DNA of 26,624 nucleotides from Saccoglossus kowalevskii (GCF_000003605.2 NW_003130854.1:108217-134840), one strand, 5' to 3'; positions 1 through 10,081 are shown, counted from the stretch's first letter. The notes: generated by a model from the letters alone, not told the origin. Program-made: numbers and translations.

Positions 1-677
1 CCCGATTTACAATTCACTGATACAGACATTCCCAACGACAGAGGGCGCTAGGTACAAAGAATTGTAGAGAATGTAGTGAGCAATTTGAAACCACGTTCTT
101 CCTAATACGCTCAAACTTACGCGAAAGGCGAGTACATCGAAATAATGGCATACTAGCGCCTGAAGGTTTGGATGATAAATAAGGGGCAAACCATTTAAAA
201 TCATAGCGGGGGTGGGTAGAAGAGTGCGATCAGCGAATTTTTTTGCGCTGTCTTATTTGTAAATTTGCATCATTCTCGGATGTGCGTACAACTGTTTTCT
301 CTCGGTGCCTCGCCTGCAAATTTGTTATTCAACTAATATTCCGACACTCCCATGATTTCAAATGATCGGCCCCTAATGCATACCAGTCACCACTATCAAG
401 TGTGAGTGATAATATTATTGATTATTATGTCATTTAAACTTGGACAATTCCTTACAGCAGCATAACAATGTCATAGAGTTATTTGTGTAGAATAATGGTC
501 TTGTATACATTTAAAAAATGCTATTATCGGGAAAAAATGAAATGTTTTGATTTGTAAGACTAAATTTAACCGCACGTGTAAAGGCCTTCAACAAAGTATC
601 CATCTGAATAATAAAGTGTCCATGCAGTCTCAATAATTATGACTTATGTCGTGTTTGGCTAGATACTTCATTGGGTC
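1..677. other. no gene seen
   Basis: This is unique AT-rich sequence apart from the CTCF-like motif at 36-50. A 65-codon minus-strand frame at 7-204 shows no family features. Confidence 0.5.
36..50 (+). promoter_or_regulatory. CTCF-like motif
   Basis: CGACAGAGGGCGCTA contains CAGAGGGCGC, a match to the CTCF core. It is isolated near the window edge. Confidence 0.25.
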
Positions 678-974
678 TTAAAGGGCGGTGGTTGTCGCGC
701 TGCGCATGTGCGGTATTTGTGCTGATGAACATTGACTTTCCCACAATCCAATGCGCTCTTCTAATGGAAATGGTTTGACCTGGGCGTGACTTGCACTAAT
801 TACCGTGAGTGACTCCTTCGATACCTTCAAAAACCCTAAAAAACGACCCAATTAAAGCTTGGTAGCGTCTCAGTTTGTACTTGTTAATCTGAGCAAAAGT
901 TAAACTCGCCATCTTTGTTTATATGAGACCCATATATCTTGCGCATGCGTGGCGAAACGACTACCGTTTTTTAA
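678..974. mobile_element. MITE with TTAA-flanked terminal inverted repeats, copy 1
   Basis: The left end starts TTAAAGGGCGGTGGTTGTCG at 678. The right end, read on the minus strand from 974, starts TTAAAAAACGGTAGTCGTTT. The two ends agree at about 70% over some 37 bases, and most differences are transitions, as expected from decay of CpG-rich ends. Both ends sit on TTAA (678-681 and 971-974), the target used by piggyBac- and Kolobok-type transposases. Both ends also carry a GCGCATG motif around 30 bases in. No coding capacity is visible in the 297 bp, so the element is non-autonomous. Confidence 0.6.
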
Positions 975-2593
975 GTTGGAATATTAAAGCGATTTAGACG
1001 ATGCAATAACATACTTATTTTTATACTTACATACTTATACCGGTTTCATAACTTGAATGAATGCCAACGTATTTGCTAATTTGCATAATCGACATGTTTG
1101 TGCCAGGGGTGCAATATCAATTTTAAATGTCCATGACAAACGTAGGGTACAGGAAATTGTATAGGTACATTCTCCAAATATTAGTAGATGATCAAGTCAC
1201 GTGGCCCTGGCAACTTGAAGGGAAGATAGTGCCTGGCACATTTATAGACTTATTGTACGAATGCTTCACTTGGAATGGATCATGAAATGTCACAGTGTCT
1301 TAGATATGATTTTTGATCTAAAAAAATGTGTATTTTCAAAACCGTTTCATGAAAGAGGGGAATTAACATCACCTTGGATAAACTGAATTACCCGGCTTTT
1401 AGAATATACTAGTATATAATATTGCAGGTGTCAGATACCATTTTGAATTTCTATTATCTCATTTTCAATAACTCTGCTTTAAAAGGTTTATCTAATTTCT
1501 GAGATAGAGTTTCTTGGAATATGCTCCATACCACAGTTTTAAGAATATTCCGCACATCCGCTAATATAACAAGACGCGAGTACGTATGTTTTTGCATACA
1601 TTATCATGATTCTGTCCAAAGCACTTACCATCCACGTTATCAAAATGCCATATATGGATTTGTTTACGTGATATAATAATTATATGATAAGTATATTCTA
1701 ATATAATTGCCATGACGTAAGACCAACGGTGTTACGTAACTGTAAATGAGTGAGAATCTGTTTTTCACCACTTGCGAATCATTGCCACATCTACAAATCT
1801 AAAAAGCAAGCTAGACACCAATCAATTTATCAGTTTGTAGATGTTCCTCGTGGCGGGGAAATAAATCGATTAATTTGCACCTTCACATGAAAGTATAACT
1901 GATAATGAACGGCACGATTGGCTGATGTAAAACTCTAATTTGCATAAAGGTCGTATCATCTTTGATGTAGTGAAAAGTACACCGTACTAGCGTCCGCATA
2001 TACCTGTTTATTTATACCAGTAACAATATCGTGGCGCTCAATACATCGTACGGATTTGTCTTCACTGATTCTCCTTACCGCAGCGGGAAAAAATACTAGG
2101 TATGATGATGTTATTTACTGTATATATATATTCTCATATACGATGAGACGAAGACATTTAAATTATAGATCTAAATAACGTATCTCCCGTAGATTATAAT
2201 GGTAGATGTAATTGTACTGTATATAATACTCTAGACAGTTTACATCGAAATCGTATTTTATAATCTGTCAACCAGACTGACCTTCGTCATTTCCTTAAAA
2301 GGAACACACTATTTAATACCGTTTTTTATTTTCATTATTTATCACGTCCGTGTCGTGATAATTACGTTATAGTGCCAGGATGTCGCTTATTAATGCACCT
2401 TTTCTTTCACGTAATCGGATTCTACTTGCATTTTAACATCTTATTGTATGATTATACGATAACTGAATGCGATAGCCAGAAGCTTTGACGTTTGCACCGT
2501 CCATATATTCAATTCACAGTTACTATCCTCGTTTTTTTTCTACGAACGTATATTTAGTCATACCGAGTACGATTTTCTTTTTCTAGGGATGGC
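975..2593. other. no gene seen
   Basis: The sequence is AT-rich with short ATACTTA-type repeats near 1007-1045, an E-box (CACGTG) near 1199 and the imperfect hairpin at 2191-2266. No ORF above 60 codons was noted. Confidence 0.5.
2191..2266. other. imperfect hairpin of about 76 nt
   Basis: Three nested stems are collinear. AGATTATAA (2191-2199) pairs with 2258-2266, GATGTAA (2205-2211) with 2240-2246, and ACTGT (2216-2220) with 2235-2239, leaving a 14-base loop. The size suits a microRNA precursor, but the internal loops are uneven (5 against 11 bases, and 4 against none). AT-rich DNA gives such folds by chance. Confidence 0.3.
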
Positions 2594-2613
2594 AAAAAAA
2601 AAAAAAAAAAAAA
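2594..2613. repeat. poly(A) tract, 20 bases
   Basis: An uninterrupted run of 20 A lies about 225 bp before the (CA)n tract. I found no retroposed sequence or target duplication attached to it. Confidence 0.9.
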
Positions 2614-2835
2614 TACTGTTTCTTTTCATGTTTCCGTGCGTCAAGTGTATGCACGGAGCAGACATCCGCGTCATTATAATCGCCGACTCGTGCTGTGTGA
2701 AGTGGTAATTAGTCTCCGGTGAAATCATGTCATCGCCGCACTGGCGGCAAAATGAACGCACAATTTAAGGTTTGTGCATTGATTCGAACGTATGTCAATC
2801 AGTCAACGAATATAAATGGAGCGGTCGTTGCCCTT

Positions 2836-2995
<160 letters not shown>

Positions 2996-3996
2996 GAAAA
3001 TGTTGTTCCGAGGCCACAGGCAAAGCGTTTAGGAGCAATATGTATTCGCACCCGGAGTGTTTTTTTTCGGGGAAACGCGCGGTATACTAAGTACTCGGCA
3101 TATTGTCGTTTTTTTTTTTGCTACTAGTATTATGTTATATTAGTAGCATTTGCGTGTACAGTCTACCGGTTATACAATAATAGAAATCGACTAAAATAGA
3201 AAATATCGTATGATCACAACTATAGCTACACAGGAAGACGTACTAGTATTCTATGAAGGTCCTTTTCAATAAACCATTTCCGTTCACCGCGAGATCTAGC
3301 GTATCCGTGAAATCGAACGTAAAACAAGACAAACAATTGTCATAGTATCGCAGTGATGTTAAAACATCGCGCGAGATTCGGCAAACCTGAAAGTATTATG
3401 GGTATTTTATCTCTATTAATATGCTATAGTAATACGCACTTCATTTTGATGATAGTCATCTTAACGCAATTTTCCCCTCTCAGAGATCGGCATTTCAACA
3501 TTCTGCTATAAAAAATGAAATCCGAATTCAAAATAAAATCGTTCGATTTTTGTGGCAGACATTCAGTTCGAGCCATTCACACAAGACGCGAGATCTCGCA
3601 GTGAAAGGAAAATGACCTATATACGGCCGTACAGTAGTCGACATAACGATTGAACATTGACGAACTGAACTGCAGTTCGGGGACGGGGAGGTCGTTTCTC
3701 AAATGTGTCAGAATTAATGTCTATAAAATCGATCCTATGAATAAATATTGTATACTTAGTAATTTATGTAGAAGGACCCTTTAAAAATATATCACGGATA
3801 AAATAATAAAATCGAAAATTATTAATAATTAACTATCAAAAGTACTTGCAGCTGTTCATTTACAAATGTTGATCGTGAGATAGCAAAGTAGAGAGATGGG
3901 ACTAACGAAAAACAGATAAGCAGACTAGAGAGAGCATATTTTAAAATTAATGAAAAATTAAATAAAACGCAGACAGTAACAGCTGACATTATGATC
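2996..3996. other. no gene seen; one GC-richer patch
   Basis: A TATAAAA-like box near 3508 precedes a GC-richer patch at about 3550-3650 in which all three plus-strand frames stay open for 25-40 codons. No splice signals decide between them, so I do not call a gene. Confidence 0.45.
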
Positions 3997-4292
3997 TTAA
4001 AGGGCGGCAGTCAATGCGCCGCGCCCTGTTCGATATGGGACTTATAGCGATGTATACAACACGTGTAAAATCAGTGGCGGATCCAGGGGGGGGGGGCAGC
4101 GGAGCCATGCCCCCCAAACGCATGCCGATTCATATCATCTGGATTACGCATAGCTTCTCTGCGATTTTCGCTCCGTAATGCTAAGCAAAGCTTGGCCCCC
4201 AATACATTTTGCTGGATCAGCCACTGTGTAAAATACGTTGTTTAATTACATGAAATTCGAACACGCGTTGCGCGACGACCACTGCACTTTAA
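3997..4292. mobile_element. MITE of the same TTAA-flanked family, copy 2, interrupted by a hAT MITE
   Basis: The left end starts TTAAAGGGCGGCAGTCAATG. The minus-strand right end starts TTAAAGTGCAGTGGTCGTCG. The ends match at about 70% over 38 bases, including a shared TGTTCGA after a 1-base gap. The inner left sequence (GATATGGGACTTATA) resembles the inner right end of the 678-974 copy (GATATATGGGTCTCATATA), so both belong to one family. Removing the nested element and one target duplication (163 bp) leaves about 133 bp. TTAA lies at both borders. Confidence 0.6.
4072..4226. mobile_element. hAT-type MITE, 155 bp, nested
   Basis: The left terminus is CAGTGGCGGATCCAG and the right terminus, on the minus strand, is CAGTGGCTGATCCAG, a 14 of 15 match. 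The element is flanked by a perfect 8-bp direct repeat TGTAAAAT (4064-4071 and 4227-4234). An 8-bp target duplication with CAGTGGCG-like ends is typical of the hAT superfamily. An 11-base G run (4086-4096) follows the left terminus. There is no ORF, so it must have moved with a transposase supplied elsewhere. The intact duplication and near-identical ends suggest a fairly recent insertion, later than the surrounding TTAA MITE. Confidence 0.88.
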
Positions 4293-4385
4293 GTATTGGA
4301 AATCGTAACCCACGTAAAGCATGCCACGAAATAGCTCTGGATGCTTCATGTCGTCGCACCGTTAATGTGACGTAATAGATGGTAA

Positions 4386-4600
4386 TTTGCGGGTTTCAGT
4401 GTCACGTGACAACGTTGTCTGAGAACGTCAGCAAATCCCCCTATTTTGTCCATTCCATAAAATATTTGCAGGTTTCAGTGTCACGTGATAGTACTCCCTA
4501 AGTACTTTACCAAATGTGCCATTTTCACCACCCCACAGAACATTGGCGGGTTCCAGCGTCATGTGATAATGTACGTTGTCAAAAATACCAGTTTCCACTC
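4386..4600. repeat. 78/79-bp tandem repeat, about 2.8 copies, each with an E-box-like core
   Basis: The units start near 4386, 4465 and 4543 and share TTTGCRGGTTTCAGTGTCACGTGA. The first two contain CACGTG (GTCACGTGAC at 4401-4410) and the third CATGTG. On the minus strand the units read YHMTLEPANVLW and YHVTLKPANILW with a 26-residue period. The third unit gives HVTLKPAN in a shifted frame, because that unit is 79 rather than 78 bp. The differences between units look coding-like (see findings). It may be a relic of a repeat-containing gene, or simply a small satellite. Confidence 0.8.
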
Positions 4601-4805
4601 TAGTGATCATCTATCTACGAAATGCATCTGAAGCAGACAGACGATTGACATCGTTTATATTCTCTTTTTCTACAACTTCTCACTGACTCGAACAAAAGTA
4701 TATGCTTGAACACATGGCAATGCAATTAGAACACGGTCGGATTACAGTTTCTTGTATCAGTATCAGACAGTGGGACGAATGGGACTACCGTCAATGGAGT
4801 ACGTA

Positions 4806-4820
4806 GCGCCCCCTAACGGC
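4806..4820 (-). promoter_or_regulatory. CTCF-like motif
   Basis: The minus strand reads GCCGTTAGGGGGCGC, which matches the core YAGRGGGCGC of the conserved CTCF motif. It sits in otherwise GC-poor sequence. Confidence 0.3.
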
Positions 4821-4987
4821 GTGGAATGACGTTGGTGTTTGGAAACATTACATTTAGAGACAGCTTAGTTTAGTAGTTTAGTAGCTATTAATATAATAGC
4901 ATTATGAACGACATCCAACTGAATGCAAAAACATCACGTGGTGCTATGATCAATCATACACCCCAGCTGCGTCATAGCAGTGCTTTC

Positions 4988-5003
4988 TCGCTAGAGGGCG
5001 CGA
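4988..5003 (+). promoter_or_regulatory. CTCF-like motif
   Basis: TCGCTAGAGGGCGCGA contains the core YAGRGGGCGC. It lies about 180 bp from the opposite-strand match at 4806-4820, so the two sites diverge. Confidence 0.3.
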
Positions 5004-5372
5004 CTCGCGAATAGATGTATCTGTGTGTCTGCATGTGAATCATTGATGAAGCCGAACACCTAAAGAGACCTAAACTGCACAGCGCCACCAAATGCTCGAA
5101 GACGTCAAACTGTGCCCGAAAAATCATTGTTATTAATAAACATGTCCATCAACGTTATGTTACCATAGAAAACTTACTAGTATCAGCCATATTTGAGAAT
5201 AGACGTATGCGCTCCGTCTTTGACTAGAACATTTATGAAAATGTTTCAACAACAAAATGGGTTTAATATCTGAAAGATTGCTGAACTCGGACAATTATTT
5301 CATTTGAAATGTATTCAAACAGTATGAAAAGCTATTAATACAATTACGTCATAGCTCAAAACAGTGTTGAAA

Positions 5373-5380
5373 TGACGTCA
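5373..5380. promoter_or_regulatory. full CRE palindrome TGACGTCA
   Basis: This is an exact CREB/ATF consensus octamer, with a half-site (TTACGTCAT) about 28 bp upstream. An octamer alone carries little weight, and no gene start is recognised nearby. Confidence 0.3.
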
Positions 5381-5536
5381 GAAGGGACATATTAACGAGG
5401 CTAATTACTAAGTGTCCATGGCTCGAGCAGTGAGATGAACAGTGTTAAAAATAAGGGACAATAAAACAGCTATAGTTTGTTATATTTTGATTGTTTTTCA
5501 ATCAAAGCTTCATTTATTGTATTTTTAAAGTGACTT

Positions 5537-6190
5537 GCATTCCCACTTCATATGATCTGCAGAAAGCCTCACATTGGCCCCTGTAAGCATTCCCACTTCA
5601 AATGATCTGCAGAAAACCTCACACTGGCCCCTGTAAGTGTTTCCACTTCAAATGATCTGTAGAAAGCCACTGGCCCTGTAAGCATTTTCACTTCAAATGA
5701 TCTGTAGAAAGCCTCACACTGGCCCCTGTAAGCATTCCTACTTCAAATGATCTGTATAAAGCCTCACACTGGCCCCTGTAAGCATTCCCACTTCAAAGAT
5801 CTGCTGAAAACCTCACACTGGCCCCTGTAAGCATTCACACTTTAAATGATCTGCAGAAAACTGATCTGTTCAAAGCCTCACACTGGCCCCTGTAAGCATT
5901 CCAACTTCAAATGATCTGTTGAAAGCCTCACACTGGGCCCTGTAAGCATTCCCACTTCAAATGATCTGTTGAAAGCCTCTCACTGGCCCGTAAGCATTCC
6001 CACTTCAAATGATCTGTTGATAGCCTCACACTAACCCATGTAAGCAGTCCCACTTCAAATGACCTGCTGAAAGCCTTACACTGGCCCCTGTAAGCATTCC
6101 CACTTCAAATGATCTACAGAAAGCCTCACACTGGTCCCTGTAATCATTGCCACTTCAAGTGATCTGTAGAAAGCCACTGGCCTCATGTAA
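5537..6190. repeat. 13-copy minisatellite, 50-bp unit
   Basis: The consensus begins GCATTCCCACTTCAAATGAT, continues CTGTWGAAAGCCTCACACTG and ends GCCCCTGTAA. Copies start at 5537, 5587, 5637, 5682, 5732, 5782, 5831, 5896, 5946, 5994, 6044, 6094 and 6144. Nine copies are exactly 50 bp. The copy at 5831 is 65 bp, with an internal partial duplication of CTGATCTG-type sequence. The copies at 5637 and 6144 both lack the same TCACA block. All are in one orientation. No frame is open across it. Confidence 0.97.
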
Positions 6191-6485
6191 GAGTCATAAT
6201 CGCTTTAGGAGTCACAGTACAGTTCTTGTTGAATCTTACCCAACAGTAGTATCCTGAAATCGAATTCATAAGCGTGTCCTAAAATATGGTAAAGACCAGT
6301 GCACTACGACCAGTGTTGAAATTGTACCACATATACAAAAAGTGCGAGGCATCAATAAAGTCCCAGCCTCTAGGTCCAACCAAAGCAGAGCTGGTTCTGA
6401 ATTGCACGCTAATCGATTTTGCAACATCATTCTACATCAATAAAACACCATTACGCATTGCATTGTGGGATATACATATATCTAT

Positions 6486-6544
6486 GAGTAACTAAGGATT
6501 CAGAGGGGGTGGCGCCCCACGCTCCCTGTATAAATCAGCTACTG
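6486..6544. mobile_element. degraded remnant resembling the hAT MITE ends
   Basis: GGATTCAGAGGGGGTGGCGCCCCACGC (split here as GGATTCAGAGGGGG and TGGCGCCCCACGC) resembles a decayed left end of the 4072-4226 type (GGATCCAGGGGG). AAATCAGCTACTG resembles its right end GGATCAGCCACTG. No target duplication is visible and the interior is very short, so this is only suggestive. Confidence 0.3.
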
Positions 6545-6796
6545 GCATTTAATTTATTTTATTTAGTTTTTTTTTCAAAATCGGCCTTACACATATTCTG
6601 CGGTTCTCGAACCAGCGGTAATGCTGACAACTGGGGATGACATACTTCCTGTTTTCCTTGGAAAGCAGGGTAAATATCCACCCTTCTTGTTTTCTTTAGA
6701 AGAGTTATATTAATAGTTAGGAACATGAATAAGTAAATATTTGTTCCAAGGTTCTGTTTATTCTGTTTCTGACTGGATTTTGGATGCCATTAAAAT

Positions 6797-6818
6797 TTGA
6801 CAAATTTAAATTTGTCAA
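6797..6818. other. 22-bp perfect palindrome
   Basis: The half-site TTGACAAATTT is followed immediately by its reverse complement, with its centre at 6807/6808. A perfect palindrome of 22 bp is not expected by chance in a window of this size. No transposon end or duplication is visible around it. Confidence 0.9.
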
Positions 6819-7788
6819 GAGTAGGGATATGCCAAAAATATTCTGTAATCAATGTGGTTCTTTGCGTGAGACATACAGAGCACTCGAGAACGAAATGGAA
6901 TTTATCTTCAATTGCATTTAATGGGCAAACCGCACTTGTTCCACTCACCACATAACGCCCTCCCCAATAGACAATCTACAGAAGCGGACAGGTGCATATC
7001 TGTGCTTAACATTTGTGATTATTATTCTGGCTTTGAAGTATTTTTGAAAATTACAATACCTACGTAGCTTGTAACTAGCACATACCCATGTTTAACGAAT
7101 GCCGGACGTTTCGGCCAAAGTAGAGTTCAATGGTAAGATCATGGAAGGTCCGTTAGTAAGATGAACTTAACCATAGAGTGCTAATATTCTAAATGAAAGT
7201 ATCAGGGGAGGTGCCTTACAATCGTTGAGACGTAATAAAAAGGGGCATGAATATAAGACATCTAAATACGAAATGCTGAATTTTTCGAGTTACGGACATC
7301 GAGTTACAAAAATGACCACGCCCATATTCTAGAAACCACGTAAATGCCCTGAATATAACAATCAGTTATCCGCTGTCTGAGCTCCGCCATGAATAACTTG
7401 GCATTTGGCACTCAGGGCAAAAAACACAACGTCGAATCCTTACGAAAATAGAATATTTTTCATTTCTGTTGCTCATGATATGTTTCCACATTTTATATTA
7501 TCCATTTATTGGTCTAGACCAAGACTGTTTCGATTTATTTCTCACGTTTTCCCTCAAGAGAAGATTACAAGACAACCACTGTCATTTACAATAAAGCCAT
7601 TCCAGGAAATGGTTTGTCAAAATATCTCGCTTTGATGAAGCCGAATCCTTCGCATGCAATAAACGTTTAATAACATTGTCTGTAGCACGTCCAATTTAAT
7701 TGAACATCTCAATCAACTAGTTCCATTGCAAAGAATCAGGTTGCCTTGACTTCGCTTATCGTCTTCTGTCAATGTCCCGGGGGTGTAC

Positions 7789-7796
7789 TGACGTCA
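7789..7796. promoter_or_regulatory. full CRE palindrome TGACGTCA
   Basis: This is the second exact CREB/ATF octamer in the window, and no gene start is recognised beside it. Confidence 0.25.
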
Positions 7797-8075
7797 AAGT
7801 GACACCATTTGCAATCCACCAAGAGATCAATTACCATTTTCACGACCAGTAAGGCAAAACTATTTTGGAGATAACAAGAAACAATATTGTGTATGTTAAC
7901 GACATTCCGATCTATTATTCGTTGTAATCTCACTCTATTACTGAAAGGAATTAAACACTGGAGATGGGCGTCTCTCCTCTCCAGCAAAATTGTAATACTA
8001 TATCCGCCTGGGGTTAATAGCTAGCAGATTAGGCTGACCGAAGTACTTGGACCTCAATAACTCATGTCAGCAGCA

Positions 8076-8189
8076 CTAATAACTATTGGCGTATGTTCTA
8101 AGGTTATCTTCACGCAGGCAGTAAAAACCACCCAGCATGACTGCACTATGCCAGTTTTCGGAGGGTCGGCGCTGTTCCGGAACCCTGAC
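8076..8189 (-). other. possible terminal exon, product unknown
   Basis: After TTTTATTATACAGATTGCAG on the minus strand, a 37-codon frame runs to TAG at 8076. It reads VRVPEQRRPSENWHSAVMLG and on to LRTYANSY. The same DNA is also inside an 84-codon minus-strand ORF (8054-8308) in another frame, whose product starts with a hydrophobic, membrane-like segment. The two readings exclude each other and neither is recognised. Confidence 0.12.
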
Positions 8190-8360
8190 CTGCAATCTGT
8201 ATAATAAAACCCCATAACGCACCAGACTAATAAAGAGATTAGGGGACTTAGAAACGTTATAACCATAAACAAATTGATTATCAGCATTTTCCTACAATAT
8301 ATTTTCATTGACTCTGCCTCTGTTTGCGAGAGTTTGCAGCTATCGTTTGCTCGAAACTAT

Positions 8361-8411
8361 ATTCATCATTTACATCATTCATTCATTTACATAATTCATA
8401 AATTTACATAA
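8361..8411. repeat. short AT-rich tandem repeat, about 3 copies of 16-17 bp
   Basis: Three variants follow each other, each ending in TTTACAT: ATTCATCATTTACAT, CATTCATTCATTTACAT and AATTCATAAATTTACAT. It is a minor local expansion with no function suggested. Confidence 0.6.
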
Positions 8412-8883
8412 TGTGGTCACGTTACATATCAGATCTGGTTAGTTGAATACATTTCAATGTCCACCGTTATTTCTGATGTAAGCGCTTATTTATGTTTCTC
8501 CACACACCTTCGAAAATTTCCCATGAACATACATTCTAAAGGCAATAAAAATAATTAGTGAATTCAACTAGTGAAAACTGTTGTATACTATTTATGCACA
8601 TTTACCCACTGTGTCAACAAATATGCGACTAATGTTACTTCTAAATCAAAGATACCAAAAGAAACAAAATTCACGACCATCGGTTCCACCGCGACCACCG
8701 TTTTGTGAGGATTAATTTGATAATAATGTAAATAGCTAAATATCAGAAAGGTAATTTCATGGTTAAAACAACGACGAGCGCCACCACCTGCTAACAAAGT
8801 GCATATATCAACTGTAATTACGGTATCTTAGCAACATCATCAGCACTGTACCGAGTGCGCAGTTGTTTTGTTCATCATAACAG

Positions 8884-8983
8884 TAAAAGGTCGAAAGCTG
8901 AGATGCTCGCCGGGAAGCGCTCAGCAATCGGCAAGAGTGGAGATAATATCGAATTGCTTCGAAAACCAGTCTGCAGTGGCAAG
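8884..8983 (+). other. possible internal or first coding exon, product unknown
   Basis: TTTTGTTCATCATAACAG looks like an acceptor ending at 8883 and AAG|GTATAG looks like a donor at 8984. The 100 bp between are open in a frame reading KRSKAEMLAGKRSAIGKSGD and on to VCSGK. A second plus-strand frame and a minus-strand frame are also open, so coding status is unproven. Confidence 0.12.
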
Positions 8984-9927
8984 GTATAGGCGACATGTAC
9001 ATATTCCGGTCGACACCGCGAACTCTACGATTCAATTCTGATGCAAGTCTACGAGCATAAACGTGGACTGGGGTATTAGTATGTAAGTTGAAATGTTAAT
9101 CAATACTCGCTGTTTGTTGTACATTTATGTTTTTTGAGTATCGACATAGAGCTGTCACACTGTGAAAATAGCCCAACATTGTCACAGCTTTTAATGTAGC
9201 AAGGTGTGTCATTTGATGTTTAACTGAAAATCTCATTCTGCGTATATATATCTAGTTCTATTTATAGAAGAACACGTCCTAACATATCAATTTGGCAGTC
9301 TCTTCTATCGTAATGTAACTGTTGCAGAATCTCATCAAACTTGTTCGAATCGAGACTACGAGAAAACGCCGTAGTACTTGCGACAGGAATGTGCTCGTGA
9401 CAAGGGTTTCACGACCAGAAAGCGTGCTTTCCTTCGACAATTCATTCTATTTAATTTTACAGAAGTGTGTTTTCCGCCCCTCATGATTCAATAAAGCATT
9501 TAATGGGACATAATTCTCGTAGTCGTATTTTACTGAACACTACACATTTATTATATTATACAGCAAAGTGCACTTAGCACGGTGACTGGAATTATATTGA
9601 CCGCTGACAATTTATGATGAATTAAGCGAGGCTTTTAAAAAAAACAACGAATTGAATGTTTAGGACGTAGTAGCCAAAAGTAGATGACGGTACAGCTAGC
9701 CGAACCCGCTTACTAAAACGTCAGCATGTTGCTTCTGATAATAGTACCCAGTATCGCACTTTGATGTGTGTATTGTAAAGTGTCGTATAACGCTGCTTTG
9801 TCCATTCTTTATGGTATACATCTAGGTTTGAAGTAACCATTTACCTTCTAAAATAAAGGAATTCTGCACCAATTCCTCCCTAGTAGAGAACAATGCTAAC
9901 ACCTTGGACAAATCTACATGCATTTGC

Positions 9928-10081
9928 TTACACTACAGCTAGTTGCAAGTAATTCACTCTGGTAACCCATAAGCTGTCCGCGTCGTCGTCGTCATTATTG
10001 GATTTCGAACGGCTTCTATCGGAGTTTGAGTGGGTACTAATTTCAACTGATATGAAGTACACAGATTTATCTTTTTCATTC
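9928..10081 (-). other. possible exon in a less AT-rich patch, product unknown
   Basis: After an acceptor-like GATTGTTTATTGCCAG (minus strand, from 10082 upward) a 50-codon frame runs to TAA at 9928. It begins NEKDKSVYFISVEISTHSNS and carries a DDDD acidic run encoded by GACGACGACGAC. A second minus-strand frame in the same patch is also open, reading MKKINLCTSYQLKLVP and on to LPE before TGA. At most one can be real, and the lack of stops may simply follow from local GC content. I do not recognise either peptide. Confidence 0.13.

Larger units (their letters stand above)
4601..5536. other. no gene seen; regulatory-like motifs
   Basis: This stretch holds the two divergent CTCF-like matches (4806, 4988), an ATCACGTGGTG E-box near 4932 and the CRE at 5373. 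It has no open frame of note. Confidence 0.5.
6191..8075. other. no gene seen
   Basis: This contains the hAT-like remnant at 6486, the 22-bp palindrome at 6797 and the CRE at 7789. An ATG in a strong context (CCGCCATGA, 7390) opens only 20 codons. The 69- and 76-codon frames at 6286 and 7405 show no domain. Confidence 0.5.
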
